This document shows, piece after piece, positions 1-8,255 of a stretch of 64,000 nucleotides of DNA (positions within the stretch are counted from its first letter, which is position 1; each line of letters opens with the position of its first letter). Origin of the DNA: Solibacillus sp040273735 (lineage in GTDB: Bacteria; Bacillota; Bacilli; Bacillales_A; Planococcaceae). The stretch lies in NCBI RefSeq assembly GCF_040273735.1, contig NZ_JBELZM010000003.1, forward strand, positions 1-64,000, written 5' to 3'. The position numbers and the translations under genes were made by a program. Below the pieces are notes generated by a model, which saw nothing but the letters and a program-made list of their open reading frames with translations, did not search any database and was not told the DNA's origin.

Positions 1-71
1 AGTAGCTCAGTTGGTAGAGCATCCGGCTGTTAACCGGCAGGTCGCAGGTTCGAGTCCTGCCTTCGGAGCCA
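1..71 (+). tRNA. tRNA-Asn (GTT), 5' end cut off by window
   Basis: Cloverleaf tRNA with anticodon GTT at 29-31 in the loop CTGTTAA and a T-arm GGTTCGAGTCC. The 3' acceptor strand CTTCGGA (61-67) is followed by discriminator G and an encoded CCA (69-71). Only the last two bases of the 5' acceptor strand are present, so about five bases lie upstream of the window. It is the first of three closely packed tRNA genes. Confidence 0.95.
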
Positions 72-85
72 TTTTTTCTATTTTA

Positions 86-176
86 GGGGACATACTCAAG
101 AGGCTGAAGAGGCGCCCCTGCTAAGGGTGTAGGTCGCGTAAGCGGCGCGAGGGTTCAAATCCCTCTGTCTCCGCCA
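86..176 (+). tRNA. tRNA-Ser (GCT)
   Basis: A 91-base class II tRNA. The acceptor GGGGACA pairs with TGTCTCC with one G-U pair. Anticodon GCT is at 120-122, followed by a long variable arm (GTCGCGTAAGCGGC), as expected for serine. Discriminator G and an encoded CCA end the gene. It lies 14 bases after tRNA-Asn and 2 bases before tRNA-Glu, so the three are almost certainly one transcript. Confidence 0.95.
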
Positions 177-178
177 TC

Positions 179-250
179 GGCCCGTTGGTCAAGTGGTTAA
201 GACACCGCCCTTTCACGGCGGTAACACGGGTTCGAATCCCGTACGGGTCA
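179..250 (+). tRNA. tRNA-Glu (TTC)
   Basis: A 72-base tRNA. The acceptor GGCCCGT pairs with ACGGGTC, discriminator A is at 250 and anticodon TTC at 212-214. Unlike the two tRNAs before it, CCA is not encoded and must be added after transcription. A strong terminator follows within 20 bases. Confidence 0.96.
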
Positions 251-265
251 TACATAGGAAAACAG

Positions 266-307
266 AAAACGCTAAGTACATATTACAATGTACTTAGCGT
301 TTTTTTT
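266..307 (+). terminator. Rho-independent terminator of the tRNA cluster
   Basis: A 13-bp perfect stem (269-281 with 288-300) closes a 6-base loop and is followed by a run of T. It ends the tRNA transcript just before the Nudix gene. Confidence 0.93.
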
Positions 308-327
308 GTATAAAAGGAGCTGGGCTT

Positions 328-945
328 GTGAATGAACGTTTAAGAGTATTTGATCAAGATTATAAGGAAACGGGCATTGAACAACGTGATCTCATTCATG
401 CAAAAGGTTATTGGCATGAAGTGTTTCATTGCTGGATTATTGAAAAAACAAATTCTGAGTGGCGCATTTATTTACAGCTTAGAAGCAAAAATAAAAAGGA
501 TTACCCAAATCAATTTGATATTACGGCAGCGGGTCATATACTGGCAACGGAGACGATTGAGGATGGTGTACGCGAATTAGAGGAAGAAGTAGGAATTAAA
601 GTAATGTTTTCGCAATTAACGTCACTTGGAGTTATTCCGTACAGTATAGACAATGAAAAAATTAAGGATTATGAGTTTGCAAATGTATTTGTTTATGAGT
701 TAACAGGAGGAATTGATCAGTTTACACTTCAACGCGAAGAACTCGATGGTATATACTCTGCTAACTTAAAACAATTTAAATTGCTTGCTACACGTAAAAT
801 AAAGAAAATCGAAGTATCGGGTTATAAATACGTAAAAGATTTACGTCATTATGAAGTGAAACAGATCGGACTAGAACAAATGTCTGCACTACCTGAAAGC
901 TATTTGCTTGAGTTTATCCCGAGATTAGAAAAGATGTTAAATTGA
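328..945 (+). CDS. Nudix hydrolase, IDI/YfcD-like
   Basis: 205 residues with a GTG start at 328, 8 bases after AAAAGGAGC. A Nudix motif lies at residues 69-90 (GHILATETIEDGVREL, then EEEVGI). It keeps the metal-binding REL-EEE core, but only six residues separate the first Glu from the Arg, where the textbook box has seven. This spacing and the IHAKGYWH N-terminus resemble the isopentenyl-isomerase-like Nudix subgroup. The substrate is unknown; such proteins hydrolyse nucleoside diphosphates linked to another group. It stands alone between the tRNA terminator and a MerR gene, so context does not help. Confidence 0.8.
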   Translation: MNERLRVFDQDYKETGIEQRDLIHAKGYWHEVFHCWIIEKTNSEWRIYLQLRSKNKKDYPNQFDITAAGHILATETIEDGVRELEEEVGIKVMFSQLTSLGVIPYSIDNEKIKDYEFANVFVYELTGGIDQFTLQREELDGIYSANLKQFKLLATRKIKKIEVSGYKYVKDLRHYEVKQIGLEQMSALPESYLLEFIPRLEKMLN

Positions 946-978
946 AGCAGCCTGAAAACTTAGGTTAGCTTCTTTTTT
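944..978 (+). terminator. Probable terminator after the Nudix gene
   Basis: An imperfect hairpin between GAAGCAGCCT and AGGTTAGCTTC is followed by six T. It overlaps the end of the coding sequence. The stem has a mismatch and a bulge, so the call is moderate. Confidence 0.5.
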
Positions 979-1009
979 ATAGAAATAATTTAGAAAATAT
1001 CTTTTGCTA

Positions 1010-1040
1010 TTGACCTTCACGTTGCGTCAACCTTTATAGT
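1010..1040 (+). promoter_or_regulatory. MerR-type promoter/operator with 19-bp spacer
   Basis: -35 TTGACC (1010-1015) and -10 TATAGT (1035-1040) are separated by 19 bp, the overlong spacing typical of promoters activated by MerR-family proteins. TTGAC (1010-1014) and GTCAA (1026-1030) form a dyad in the spacer. It lies directly before a MerR gene, so autoregulation is inferred. Confidence 0.75.
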
Positions 1041-1060
1041 ACTAAATAGGAGGTGGTCAC

Positions 1061-1819
1061 GTGCTAATTAACGAACTAGTCAAGCTATCGGGTGTGAGTG
1101 CACGCACACTACGTTATTATGATGAAATAGGTTTGCTGAGACCTTCTGCAGTTGGGGGAAATGGCTACCGGCAATATAGCCAAGAGGATATTGACCGGTT
1201 ACAGCAAATACTATTTTACCGGGAGCTTGATTTTAAATTAGAGGAAATAAAAAAATTGCTCGATCATCCTGATTATGAAGTAAAAGAAGCACTAAAAAAA
1301 CAATCCGAGCTTTTAAAAAAGAAAAGACAATTTATCGATGATCTCCTAATAACAATAGAACAAACAATACAAACGATGGAAGGGGAACTTATGATGACAA
1401 ATGAACAAAAGTTTGACGTGTTTAAAAACAAATTGATTAAAGAAAATGAAAAGAGCTATGGCCACGAAATACGTGATAAATACGGTGAAGCTCAAGTGGA
1501 AGCGAGCAATAAAAAATTTAGGGAAATGACAGAAGAGCAATATAATGCGATGCAGCAATTAGAAAATCAACTGTTTGAACGATTAAAAGAAGCGATGGCG
1601 TCCGGAGATGTAACGTCAGACGTTGCTATGGAAGCAGCGGAGCTTCATAAACGCTGGCTAAGCTTCTCCTGGGCAAAGTATACCCCAGAAGCACATATAG
1701 GCCTAGCGCAAATTTATGTAAGCGATGAACGGTTTACTGCTTACTATGATGAGCGTGTCGATCCCGGTGCTACACAATTTTTGCATGATGTAATCGCTGT
1801 ATATGCAGCGAACAAATAA
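1061..1819 (+). CDS. MerR family regulator with TipAS-like effector domain
   Basis: 252 residues with a GTG start placed by AGGAGGT seven bases upstream. Residues 1-70 are the winged-helix MerR DNA-binding domain (SGVSARTLRYYDEIGLL). Residues 75-110 form a lysine/glutamate-rich coiled-coil dimerisation helix. Residues ~118-250 match the all-helical TipA antibiotic-binding domain in style (FREMTEEQYNAM, HKRWLSFSW, YDERVDPGA). This is the architecture of Mta and TipA-L, which twist overlong promoters into active shape when they bind peptide antibiotics or other drugs. The gene is monocistronic with a matching 19-bp-spacer promoter in front. No transporter target is adjacent, so the regulon beyond itself is not visible. 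Confidence 0.88.
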   Translation: MLINELVKLSGVSARTLRYYDEIGLLRPSAVGGNGYRQYSQEDIDRLQQILFYRELDFKLEEIKKLLDHPDYEVKEALKKQSELLKKKRQFIDDLLITIEQTIQTMEGELMMTNEQKFDVFKNKLIKENEKSYGHEIRDKYGEAQVEASNKKFREMTEEQYNAMQQLENQLFERLKEAMASGDVTSDVAMEAAELHKRWLSFSWAKYTPEAHIGLAQIYVSDERFTAYYDERVDPGATQFLHDVIAVYAANK

Positions 1820-1883
1820 GAAAAGATGTTTAGAAATCCTCATATAGGTAATATTTTATTATTAGAAAAAAGGGGGATTTTAT

Positions 1884-2228
1884 ATGGATATCAATCAATT
1901 ACAACAATTGCGCAGCATCTTGGAAGAGGAGCTTGCAACCTTGCAGGAGCATGTTAATGAAGAACCGCCATTAGAGGATACAGAAATAACTGCAGTTGAT
2001 AATCATCCAGCAGATGCAGCAACCGATTTAACGACAATTGTTACAGAAAAAACATTAAGCGAGTTGAAGGAAGACGAAATCGAAAGAATTCAAACGGCTC
2101 TAAACGCAATGGATGAGGGCACATACGGGGAATGTATCGTATGTGGAAAAGAGATTCCTTTTGAGCGTTTAGAAGCGATTCCGACAGCTTTAACATGTAT
2201 AGATCATGTAGAAGAAGTGACGCAATAG
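1884..2228 (+). CDS. yteA: DksA/TraR C4-type zinc finger protein (YteA-like)
   Basis: 114 residues. The N-terminal half is a charged helical hairpin region. The C-terminus has a zinc-finger pattern C84-x2-C87-x17-C105-x2-H108. The spacing is that of DksA/TraR proteins, but the fourth ligand is His. In Bacillales these YteA-type proteins are present alongside sporulation or general stress genes, and their role is poorly defined. DksA relatives bind the RNA polymerase secondary channel; whether this one does is not shown by sequence. The RBS AAAAAAGGGGG is upstream of the ATG. It is convergent with menA, with a shared hairpin between. Confidence 0.85.
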   Translation: MDINQLQQLRSILEEELATLQEHVNEEPPLEDTEITAVDNHPADAATDLTTIVTEKTLSELKEDEIERIQTALNAMDEGTYGECIVCGKEIPFERLEAIPTALTCIDHVEEVTQ

Positions 2229-2232
2229 TAAA

Positions 2233-2262
2233 AGAGGTATGTTGATTATTCAACATACCTCT
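2233..2262. terminator. Bidirectional terminator between yteA and menA
   Basis: A perfect 13-bp stem AGAGGTATGTTGA / TCAACATACCTCT with a 4-base loop sits in the 41-bp gap between two convergent genes. T-rich sequence on the plus side is interrupted, and an A-run lies on the left. It probably serves both directions. Confidence 0.8.
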
Positions 2263-2269
2263 ACTAGTT

Positions 2270-3187
2270 TTAAATGAAATATGAAATTAATAGACCTACA
2301 GCCAACAAGAAACCGAAAATCGTGTTTGTTTGGGCTGTATATTTCATTGCCGGCATTACTTCAAGCGGTTTTTCTTTTGCCCGGAATAATTTAATCGCTT
2401 CAATCGGTTTCTTCACGCTTAATAATACAAGCAGTGCCCATGGTGTTAAATGGCCCAGAACTACAAGAACGAAGATCCAAATATACGAAACTATAAAGAA
2501 ACCAGCAAGTACTGTTACAGCGTTATGTCGGCCAACTAAAATGGCCATCGTTTTACGTCCGCCTTCTGTATCTCCAACAATATCCCGAATATTATTAGAA
2601 AGCATAATGGCCCCAACTAAAATCATACTTGGTACAGAAATAATTACAGCATCAGCTGTTACATCTCCTGTTTGAATAAAGAAGGCTATTAGAACAATAC
2701 CCATACCCATTACGGCCCCTGAAACCAGCTCCCCGAACGGTGAATAAGCAATCGGATACGGTCCTCCGGTATACAAATAGCCGATCAGCATACATACAAG
2801 ACCGACAGCAACAAGCCACCAGGATGTCATGGCACATATGTAAACACCTAATAGCATCGCAATGCCGTAAAAGCTTAGCGCAATAGCCATAATTGTTTTT
2901 GGTGCTACACCATGTCGGACGATTGTGCCCCCAATACCGACTGAATTTTCATTATCCAGGCCTAGTTTATAATCATAATATTCATTGAACATATTAGTTG
3001 CTGCCTGTATTAGCATACTCGCAATAAGCATTGCGAAAAATAGTCCGAAATGAATTGTTTCATGATTTATTGAAAGTGCCATAGACGTACCTAATAATAC
3101 CGGTACAAATGAAGCTGTTAATGTGTGGGGACGTGTTAAATGCCACCAAACTTTAAATCCCTTGTCCGCTTCAACGACTTTTGTCAT
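2270..3187 (-). CDS. menA: 1,4-dihydroxy-2-naphthoate polyprenyltransferase MenA
   Basis: 305 residues, membrane-embedded UbiA-family prenyltransferase. It attaches a polyprenyl chain to 1,4-dihydroxy-2-naphthoate, giving demethylmenaquinone. The first aspartate-rich motif NEYYDYKLGLD is at residues 68-78 and the second is NNIRDIVGDTEGG near 196-208. Both bind the Mg-prenyl-diphosphate. Eight to nine hydrophobic segments span the protein and the N-terminal WWHLTRPHTLTASF is typical of MenA. The ATG at 3187 has AGGAGCG just upstream. It diverges from menF, so the 240-bp gap holds promoters for both halves of the pathway. Confidence 0.96.
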   Translation of the reverse strand: MTKVVEADKGFKVWWHLTRPHTLTASFVPVLLGTSMALSINHETIHFGLFFAMLIASMLIQAATNMFNEYYDYKLGLDNENSVGIGGTIVRHGVAPKTIMAIALSFYGIAMLLGVYICAMTSWWLVAVGLVCMLIGYLYTGGPYPIAYSPFGELVSGAVMGMGIVLIAFFIQTGDVTADAVIISVPSMILVGAIMLSNNIRDIVGDTEGGRKTMAILVGRHNAVTVLAGFFIVSYIWIFVLVVLGHLTPWALLVLLSVKKPIEAIKLFRAKEKPLEVMPAMKYTAQTNTIFGFLLAVGLLISYFI

Positions 3188-3429
3188 AAAAAAACGCTCC
3201 TAACTAAATACAATTATCTAAACTATTGTAATGCAAATAAAACAAATTGAACAGAGTGAAGAGACAATACATGTAACGTTTGCTCGAAAAATGTTATGAT
3301 AAGAAGGTATTATTTACTGCGCGAACGCAAAAAAAATGAGCAAATTATATAAAAATTCAGGCACGTATTAAAATAACGCTATACTTGCATCATACTTAGT
3401 GAATTTGCAACATGACGGAGGGAATTTTC

Positions 3430-4812
3430 ATGCAACACAAGTGGTACAACGCCACTGAAATAGAAGTAGGCTCAAATTCAAAGCAAATTTTTTATATGGA
3501 AACAATCGAAGTAAGCCGATTATCCGCATTGGCATTTTTTGCCGCAGGCGAATCGAAGTATAAAGGGAAACGAAACTACTGGCAAAATCGTGAAAAAACC
3601 TTCACTTTGGTTGGTTTAGGACATGCCTATACAATCGAAAACTATGCTTCTGACGCTCGTTTCGATTTAGTGGAACGTGAATGGAAAAAACTGACGAGTC
3701 AAATCATACAGGAAGATCAGCATCTGCAGCCAATCCTTTTCGGCGGCTTTACTTTTGATCCGCAAAATGAAGTTTCGCCGGAATGGACAAATTTCCCGCA
3801 AAGCTATTTTACTGTCGCAACACATCAGTTAGTTATTCGCAATGACAAAGCTTATGTAACAATTAACTATATTACGGATAAGGAAAACAGCGCGAAAACT
3901 TTTGAAGCACTTCGTAAAGAACGTGATGAACTCATTCATGCAGCACAGGTGAAGGAAGTTAAAACTTATCCGAAACCGACGATGACAAGCTATATGGAAC
4001 CGTATAAGCAGGAATATTTGAATTCCATCACTAAGGTGACAGGACTGATCAAAGCAAACGAAGCGCAAAAGGTTGTCATTGCAAGATCTTTAGCATTGCA
4101 ATTTGAGGAAACGATTACATCTCCGCAAATTCTGTCACATGTCGTACATGAGCAGCCGGAGAGCTATTTGTTTGGCTTGGAGCATGGTGATTTACTGTTT
4201 TACGGCGCTTCACCGGAACGTTTAGTAAAAGTAGACAGCGGGCGTGCCTATTCTTCATGTGTAGCAGGCTCGATTAAGCGCGGTACAACAGCTGAAGCCG
4301 ACGAGGAATTAGGAAAAACATTGCTGAGCGATCTGAAAAATCTGGGTGAGCATCATTATGTTGTTGAGATGATTACCGATACGTTTAACAAGAATTGTAC
4401 AAAAGTAAAAGTCCCTCATGGACCGAAGCTATTAAAAATTCGTGATATTCAGCATTTATATACACCTGTTGAAGGACAGTTGAATGAAGATGCAACAATT
4501 TTGCAACTCGTAAAACATTTGCATCCAACACCAGCTTTAGGCGGTGTTCCGCGTGAACAGGCAATGGAAATAATCCGGACATATGAGCCGATGAATCGAG
4601 GGCTGTATGCGGCACCAATCGGCTGGCTGGATGCCGATGGTAATGGCGAGTTTGCAGTAGCAATTCGTTCGGCAGCATTAGTACAGGATAAAGCGTATTT
4701 ATATGCAGGCGGAGGCATTGTCGAAGATTCGGAAGCACAATCGGAATATGAAGAGACACTCGTGAAATTCCGTCCAATGCTTCGAGCTTTAGGAGGCCAA
4801 TTACATGAATGA
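3430..4812 (+). CDS. menF: Isochorismate synthase MenF
   Basis: 460 residues, converts chorismate to isochorismate, the entry step of menaquinone synthesis. The C-terminal half is the chorismate-binding domain (YGASPERLVKV, CVAGSIKRG, HPTPALGGVPREQA, YAAPIGWLDADGNGEFAVAIRSA, in pieces). These include the basic and acidic residues that hold Mg-chorismate. An in-frame ATG exists at 3412, but ACGGAGGGA at 3415-3423 lies seven bases before the ATG at 3430, so the latter is chosen. It opens the men cluster and overlaps menD by 8 bp. Siderophore-type isochorismate synthases are the alternative; the menD neighbour argues for MenF. Confidence 0.95.
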   Translation: MQHKWYNATEIEVGSNSKQIFYMETIEVSRLSALAFFAAGESKYKGKRNYWQNREKTFTLVGLGHAYTIENYASDARFDLVEREWKKLTSQIIQEDQHLQPILFGGFTFDPQNEVSPEWTNFPQSYFTVATHQLVIRNDKAYVTINYITDKENSAKTFEALRKERDELIHAAQVKEVKTYPKPTMTSYMEPYKQEYLNSITKVTGLIKANEAQKVVIARSLALQFEETITSPQILSHVVHEQPESYLFGLEHGDLLFYGASPERLVKVDSGRAYSSCVAGSIKRGTTAEADEELGKTLLSDLKNLGEHHYVVEMITDTFNKNCTKVKVPHGPKLLKIRDIQHLYTPVEGQLNEDATILQLVKHLHPTPALGGVPREQAMEIIRTYEPMNRGLYAAPIGWLDADGNGEFAVAIRSAALVQDKAYLYAGGGIVEDSEAQSEYEETLVKFRPMLRALGGQLHE

Positions 4813-6538
4813 TCGTGAAGTATTATCCAACTATGTTTATACAATTGTGTCAGCGTTAGTAGCATCTGGTGTAGAGCAGGTTGTCGTAAGTCCCGGCTCC
4901 CGCTCTACACCGCTTGCCTATGCATTTGCCTCAACGAAGGAAATCGAAATGCATCGCCAAGTCGATGAACGGGCCGCAGCCTTTTATGCGCTTGGCTTAG
5001 CTAAATCGACGGCAAAACCAGTCGTACTCGTATGTACATCAGGAACAGCAGCGGCCAATTACTATCCTGCCATTGTCGAAGCAAAATATGCTCGAGTGCC
5101 GCTAATCGTTTTAACAGCAGACCGTCCGCATGAATTGCGTGAAGTAGGAGCACCTCAAACGATCAATCAAGTGCGGTTATACGGTGAAAATGTGAAATGG
5201 TCGGCAGAATTTCCGATTCCGGATGAGGCACCGCAAACGATTCCATTTATCGAACGCCATACAGTGCGTGCGGTAAATATTGCAACGACAGCACCGTTTG
5301 GACCAGTCCATTTAAATATACCGTTCCGTGAACCGTTAATCATTGATTTTGCGGAAAAATTGCCGGTTTCAAGCTATATTAAAAGCTATACAAATGAGCT
5401 TCAGCCTTCCAAGCAAGCGGTAACTGAACTGACAGAAATCATTGAACAAACAACGACTGGGATCCTGATCGTAGGAGAATTGCCGTTAGGAACGAACACG
5501 GAACATTTATGGGATTTTATTCGTGAAGTGAAATGGCCGGTAATGATTGAAAGCTTATCGAACTTGCGCACAGAAATTCCGGAAGATTGCCAAATATATG
5601 CGATTACTACATATGATGCATTGATGAAAAATGAGCGCTTCAAGCGAAATGTCCGACCACAAACGGTCATTCGATTCGGGGCACAGCCTGTTTCTAAATT
5701 TTTAATGCAGTTTATCGTACAGGCGAACCCGCAAAGCTATATTGTCATCGATGAAGATCCGATGTATAGAGATTCTACTCATATGTCGACACATTTCATT
5801 CATGCCTTACCTGGAGAATGGCTGTCGGATGTGAAATTAGGGCATTCTCAAGCAGAAATGGCATACGTTCAATTTTGGAAAATGGCGGATTTGCTAGCTG
5901 CTGATGTCATTGAAAAGTACAGTCAATTTGCCGATGACGAAGGGGCAATGGTACAGGCATTCCTTACAAGTATTGAAGAAAATTCCGACATTTATGTCAG
6001 CAGCAGTATGCCGATTCGTGATATTGATACGTTTTTACTTACTCAAAATCGCCCTGTTCAAATTTTCGCAAACCGCGGAGCAAATGGAATTGATGGGGTA
6101 ACATCTACAGCACTTGGCTTCAGTAATGGTCGCAAAAACCGCAAAACGTATTTATTGATTGGCGATTTAGCATTTTTGCATGATGCTAATGCATTTGTTG
6201 CAAGCCGTTATCAGCAATGCGATTTAACGGTAATAGTCATGAATAATGACGGTGGCGGCATTTTCTCTTATTTACCGCAATCGAAGGTTGAGGAGCATTA
6301 TGAAGATCTTTTTGGTACACCGACTGCATTGACATTCGAACAAATGGCCAAAATGTATGAGCTGGATTACGTAAAAGCAACATCATTGGAGCAATTTACG
6401 ACTGCATTGGCTGCGGATAAAGAAACATCAATTAAACTAATCGAAGCATTTACAGATCGGGAAGAGAATGTGAAGCAGCACCGTCAGCTATGGGCACGGA
6501 TTCAAGAGGTGATGGAACAATGGCTCGATTCACTGTAA
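4805..6538 (+). CDS. menD: MenD, SEPHCHC synthase (thiamine diphosphate enzyme)
   Basis: 577 residues. It joins 2-oxoglutarate (after decarboxylation) to isochorismate, giving the 5-enolpyruvoyl cyclohexene intermediate. The N-terminal ThDP pyrimidine-binding domain shows VVSPGSRSTPLAYAF and the activating-Glu region HRQVDERAAAFYALG. The C-terminal pyrophosphate domain has the GDLAFLHDANAF...NNDGGGIF metal-binding signature (GDG-like motif, residues ~450-480). Length is normal for MenD. It overlaps menF by 8 bp and menH by 19 bp, so the genes are translationally coupled. Confidence 0.97.
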   Translation: MNDREVLSNYVYTIVSALVASGVEQVVVSPGSRSTPLAYAFASTKEIEMHRQVDERAAAFYALGLAKSTAKPVVLVCTSGTAAANYYPAIVEAKYARVPLIVLTADRPHELREVGAPQTINQVRLYGENVKWSAEFPIPDEAPQTIPFIERHTVRAVNIATTAPFGPVHLNIPFREPLIIDFAEKLPVSSYIKSYTNELQPSKQAVTELTEIIEQTTTGILIVGELPLGTNTEHLWDFIREVKWPVMIESLSNLRTEIPEDCQIYAITTYDALMKNERFKRNVRPQTVIRFGAQPVSKFLMQFIVQANPQSYIVIDEDPMYRDSTHMSTHFIHALPGEWLSDVKLGHSQAEMAYVQFWKMADLLAADVIEKYSQFADDEGAMVQAFLTSIEENSDIYVSSSMPIRDIDTFLLTQNRPVQIFANRGANGIDGVTSTALGFSNGRKNRKTYLLIGDLAFLHDANAFVASRYQQCDLTVIVMNNDGGGIFSYLPQSKVEEHYEDLFGTPTALTFEQMAKMYELDYVKATSLEQFTTALAADKETSIKLIEAFTDREENVKQHRQLWARIQEVMEQWLDSL

Positions 6539-7332
6539 AAGGGTTGGATGTGCATATTGAACAGTGGAATGAACAGGCAACTCAAACGATTGTATTTCTC
6601 CACGGTTTTACTGGGAGCACAAATACTTGGGAAAAGATTGTTTCGCAACTGCCGTCAGACATCCGGTGTATTGCTGTTGATTTAATCGGACACGGTAAAA
6701 CAGCAGCACCGGGTACTGTTGAATTCTACTCGATGGCATTTCAAGTGGAACTGCTGAATGAACTGTTTCATCAACTACAGCTTGATACTTTCTCGCTGGT
6801 AGGGTATTCGATGGGAGGTCGTGTGGCACTGAGCTATGCGGTTCGTTATCCATCTGGAATCAAGCATCTGCTTTTGGAAAGTGCTTCTCCCGGTCTAATG
6901 GATGAACAGCAGCGTACTATACGAAAACAGGCGGATGGTACACTCGCGGAAAAGATACTTGAAAATGGGATTGAGTCATTCGTAAACAAGTGGGAAAATA
7001 TTGCTCTGTTTGCTTCTCAAAAAAGTCTTCCTGCAGAAGTACAGCAGGAAATTCGATCCGAGCGAATACAGCAAAGGGAAATCGGTCTTGCAAACAGTCT
7101 GCGCGGTATGGGGACAGGTGTAATGCCGGAACTTTGGGGCAAGCTTGATACATTAACAATGCCTGTGACACTCCTAACCGGACAGCTTGACGGAAAATTC
7201 GTTCAATTAAACAATGAAATGCAAGAGCGTATCGAAAAAGCAAATCATCTTATAATTCCAGCAGTTGGCCACGCAATTCATGTGGAAAATCCGACAAAGT
7301 TTGCTACAATAGTAAAGGAAACGATTTCATAA
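6520..7332 (+). CDS. menH: MenH, SHCHC synthase (alpha/beta hydrolase)
   Basis: 270 residues. It eliminates pyruvate from the MenD product to give SHCHC. The alpha/beta-hydrolase fold has an oxyanion HGFTGS loop (29-34), nucleophile elbow GYSMGG with Ser97, acid Asp in GQLDGKF and His in GHAIHVENP. All catalytic residues are present. The ATG at 6520 is preferred because AAGAGGTG lies eight bases before it; an earlier in-frame ATG at 6490 has no ribosome site. It overlaps the end of menD by 19 bp and is 21 bp before menB. Confidence 0.94.
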   Translation: MARFTVKGLDVHIEQWNEQATQTIVFLHGFTGSTNTWEKIVSQLPSDIRCIAVDLIGHGKTAAPGTVEFYSMAFQVELLNELFHQLQLDTFSLVGYSMGGRVALSYAVRYPSGIKHLLLESASPGLMDEQQRTIRKQADGTLAEKILENGIESFVNKWENIALFASQKSLPAEVQQEIRSERIQQREIGLANSLRGMGTGVMPELWGKLDTLTMPVTLLTGQLDGKFVQLNNEMQERIEKANHLIIPAVGHAIHVENPTKFATIVKETIS

Positions 7333-7353
7333 CCGAATTAGGAGGCAATATAT

Positions 7354-8178
7354 ATGACAAAGCAACGTCTATGGACATCTTTACATACTTACGAAGATAT
7401 TAAGTATGAATACTATAACGGAATCGCAAAAATTACGATTAACCGTCCAGAAGTTCGCAACGCTTTCCGTCCAAAAACAACAGCGGAAATGATCGATGCT
7501 TTCACACGTGCCCGTGATGATGAGCGTGTTGGCGTAATTATTTTAACAGGTGAGGGCGAGCATGCATTCTGCTCAGGCGGCGACCAAAAAGTGCGCGGTC
7601 ATGGCGGCTATGTAGGCGATGATGAAATTCCTCGCTTAAACGTTTTGGATTTACAAACGTTAATCCGTAAAATTCCTAAACCGGTTGTAGCGATGGTAGC
7701 AGGTTATGCAATCGGCGGCGGTCACGTACTGCACGTAGTTTGTGACTTAACAATCGCTGCAGAAAATGCACGTTTCGGTCAAACAGGACCTAAAGTGGGT
7801 TCGTTCGATGCTGGTTACGGTTCAGGTTACCTAGCACGTATCGTAGGACACAAAAAGGCTCGTGAAATCTGGTACCTATGCCGTCAGTACGATGCGCAGC
7901 AAGCACTTGAAATGGGCTTAGTAAACACAGTTGTACCATATGAGCAGTTAGAAGATGAAACAGTAAAATGGTGTGAAGAGATGCTGGAAATGTCTCCAAC
8001 AGCATTACGTTTCTTAAAAGCTGCAATGAACGCAGACACTGACGGCTTAGCTGGTATCCAACAGCTTGCTGGTGATGCGACACTTCTTTACTACACAACT
8101 GATGAAGCAAAAGAAGGCCGCGATGCATTCAAAGAGAAACGTAAACCAGACTTCGGTCAATTCCCACGTTTCCCTTGA
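7354..8178 (+). CDS. menB: 1,4-dihydroxy-2-naphthoyl-CoA synthase MenB
   Basis: 274 residues, crotonase superfamily. It performs the intramolecular Claisen ring closure of O-succinylbenzoyl-CoA. Visible family marks are NRPEVRNAFRPKT, the oxyanion loop CSGGDQKVRGHGGY, YAIGGGHVLHVVCDL and TGPKVGSFDAGYGSGYLAR, the last including the Asp used for catalysis. The C-terminus FKEKRKPDFGQFPRFP is the hallmark of MenB. AGGAGG precedes the ATG. It is separated from menE by a hairpin that would reduce read-through. Confidence 0.97.
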   Translation: MTKQRLWTSLHTYEDIKYEYYNGIAKITINRPEVRNAFRPKTTAEMIDAFTRARDDERVGVIILTGEGEHAFCSGGDQKVRGHGGYVGDDEIPRLNVLDLQTLIRKIPKPVVAMVAGYAIGGGHVLHVVCDLTIAAENARFGQTGPKVGSFDAGYGSGYLARIVGHKKAREIWYLCRQYDAQQALEMGLVNTVVPYEQLEDETVKWCEEMLEMSPTALRFLKAAMNADTDGLAGIQQLAGDATLLYYTTDEAKEGRDAFKEKRKPDFGQFPRFP

Positions 8179-8197
8179 TTTGTTCGTTATAATATTC

Positions 8198-8233
8198 AAA
8201 AGGGATGTCCGAAAACTTTGGACATCCCTTTTC
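8198..8233 (+). terminator. Terminator/attenuator between menB and menE
   Basis: A 12-13 bp stem, AAAAGGGATGTCC with GGACATCCCTTTT, ends in a T/C run. It lies in the 77-bp gap inside the men cluster. It should lower menE transcription relative to menFDHB unless menE has its own promoter. Confidence 0.85.
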
Positions 8234-8255
8234 TTTACGATAGGAGGAAAAATGG

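Noticed and set aside
2274..2675. 133-codon plus-strand frame inside menA
   Set aside because: Antisense shadow of menA, which has all prenyltransferase motifs.
4385..4865. Minus-strand frames over the menF-menD junction
   Set aside because: Antisense to two conserved genes; no initiation site.
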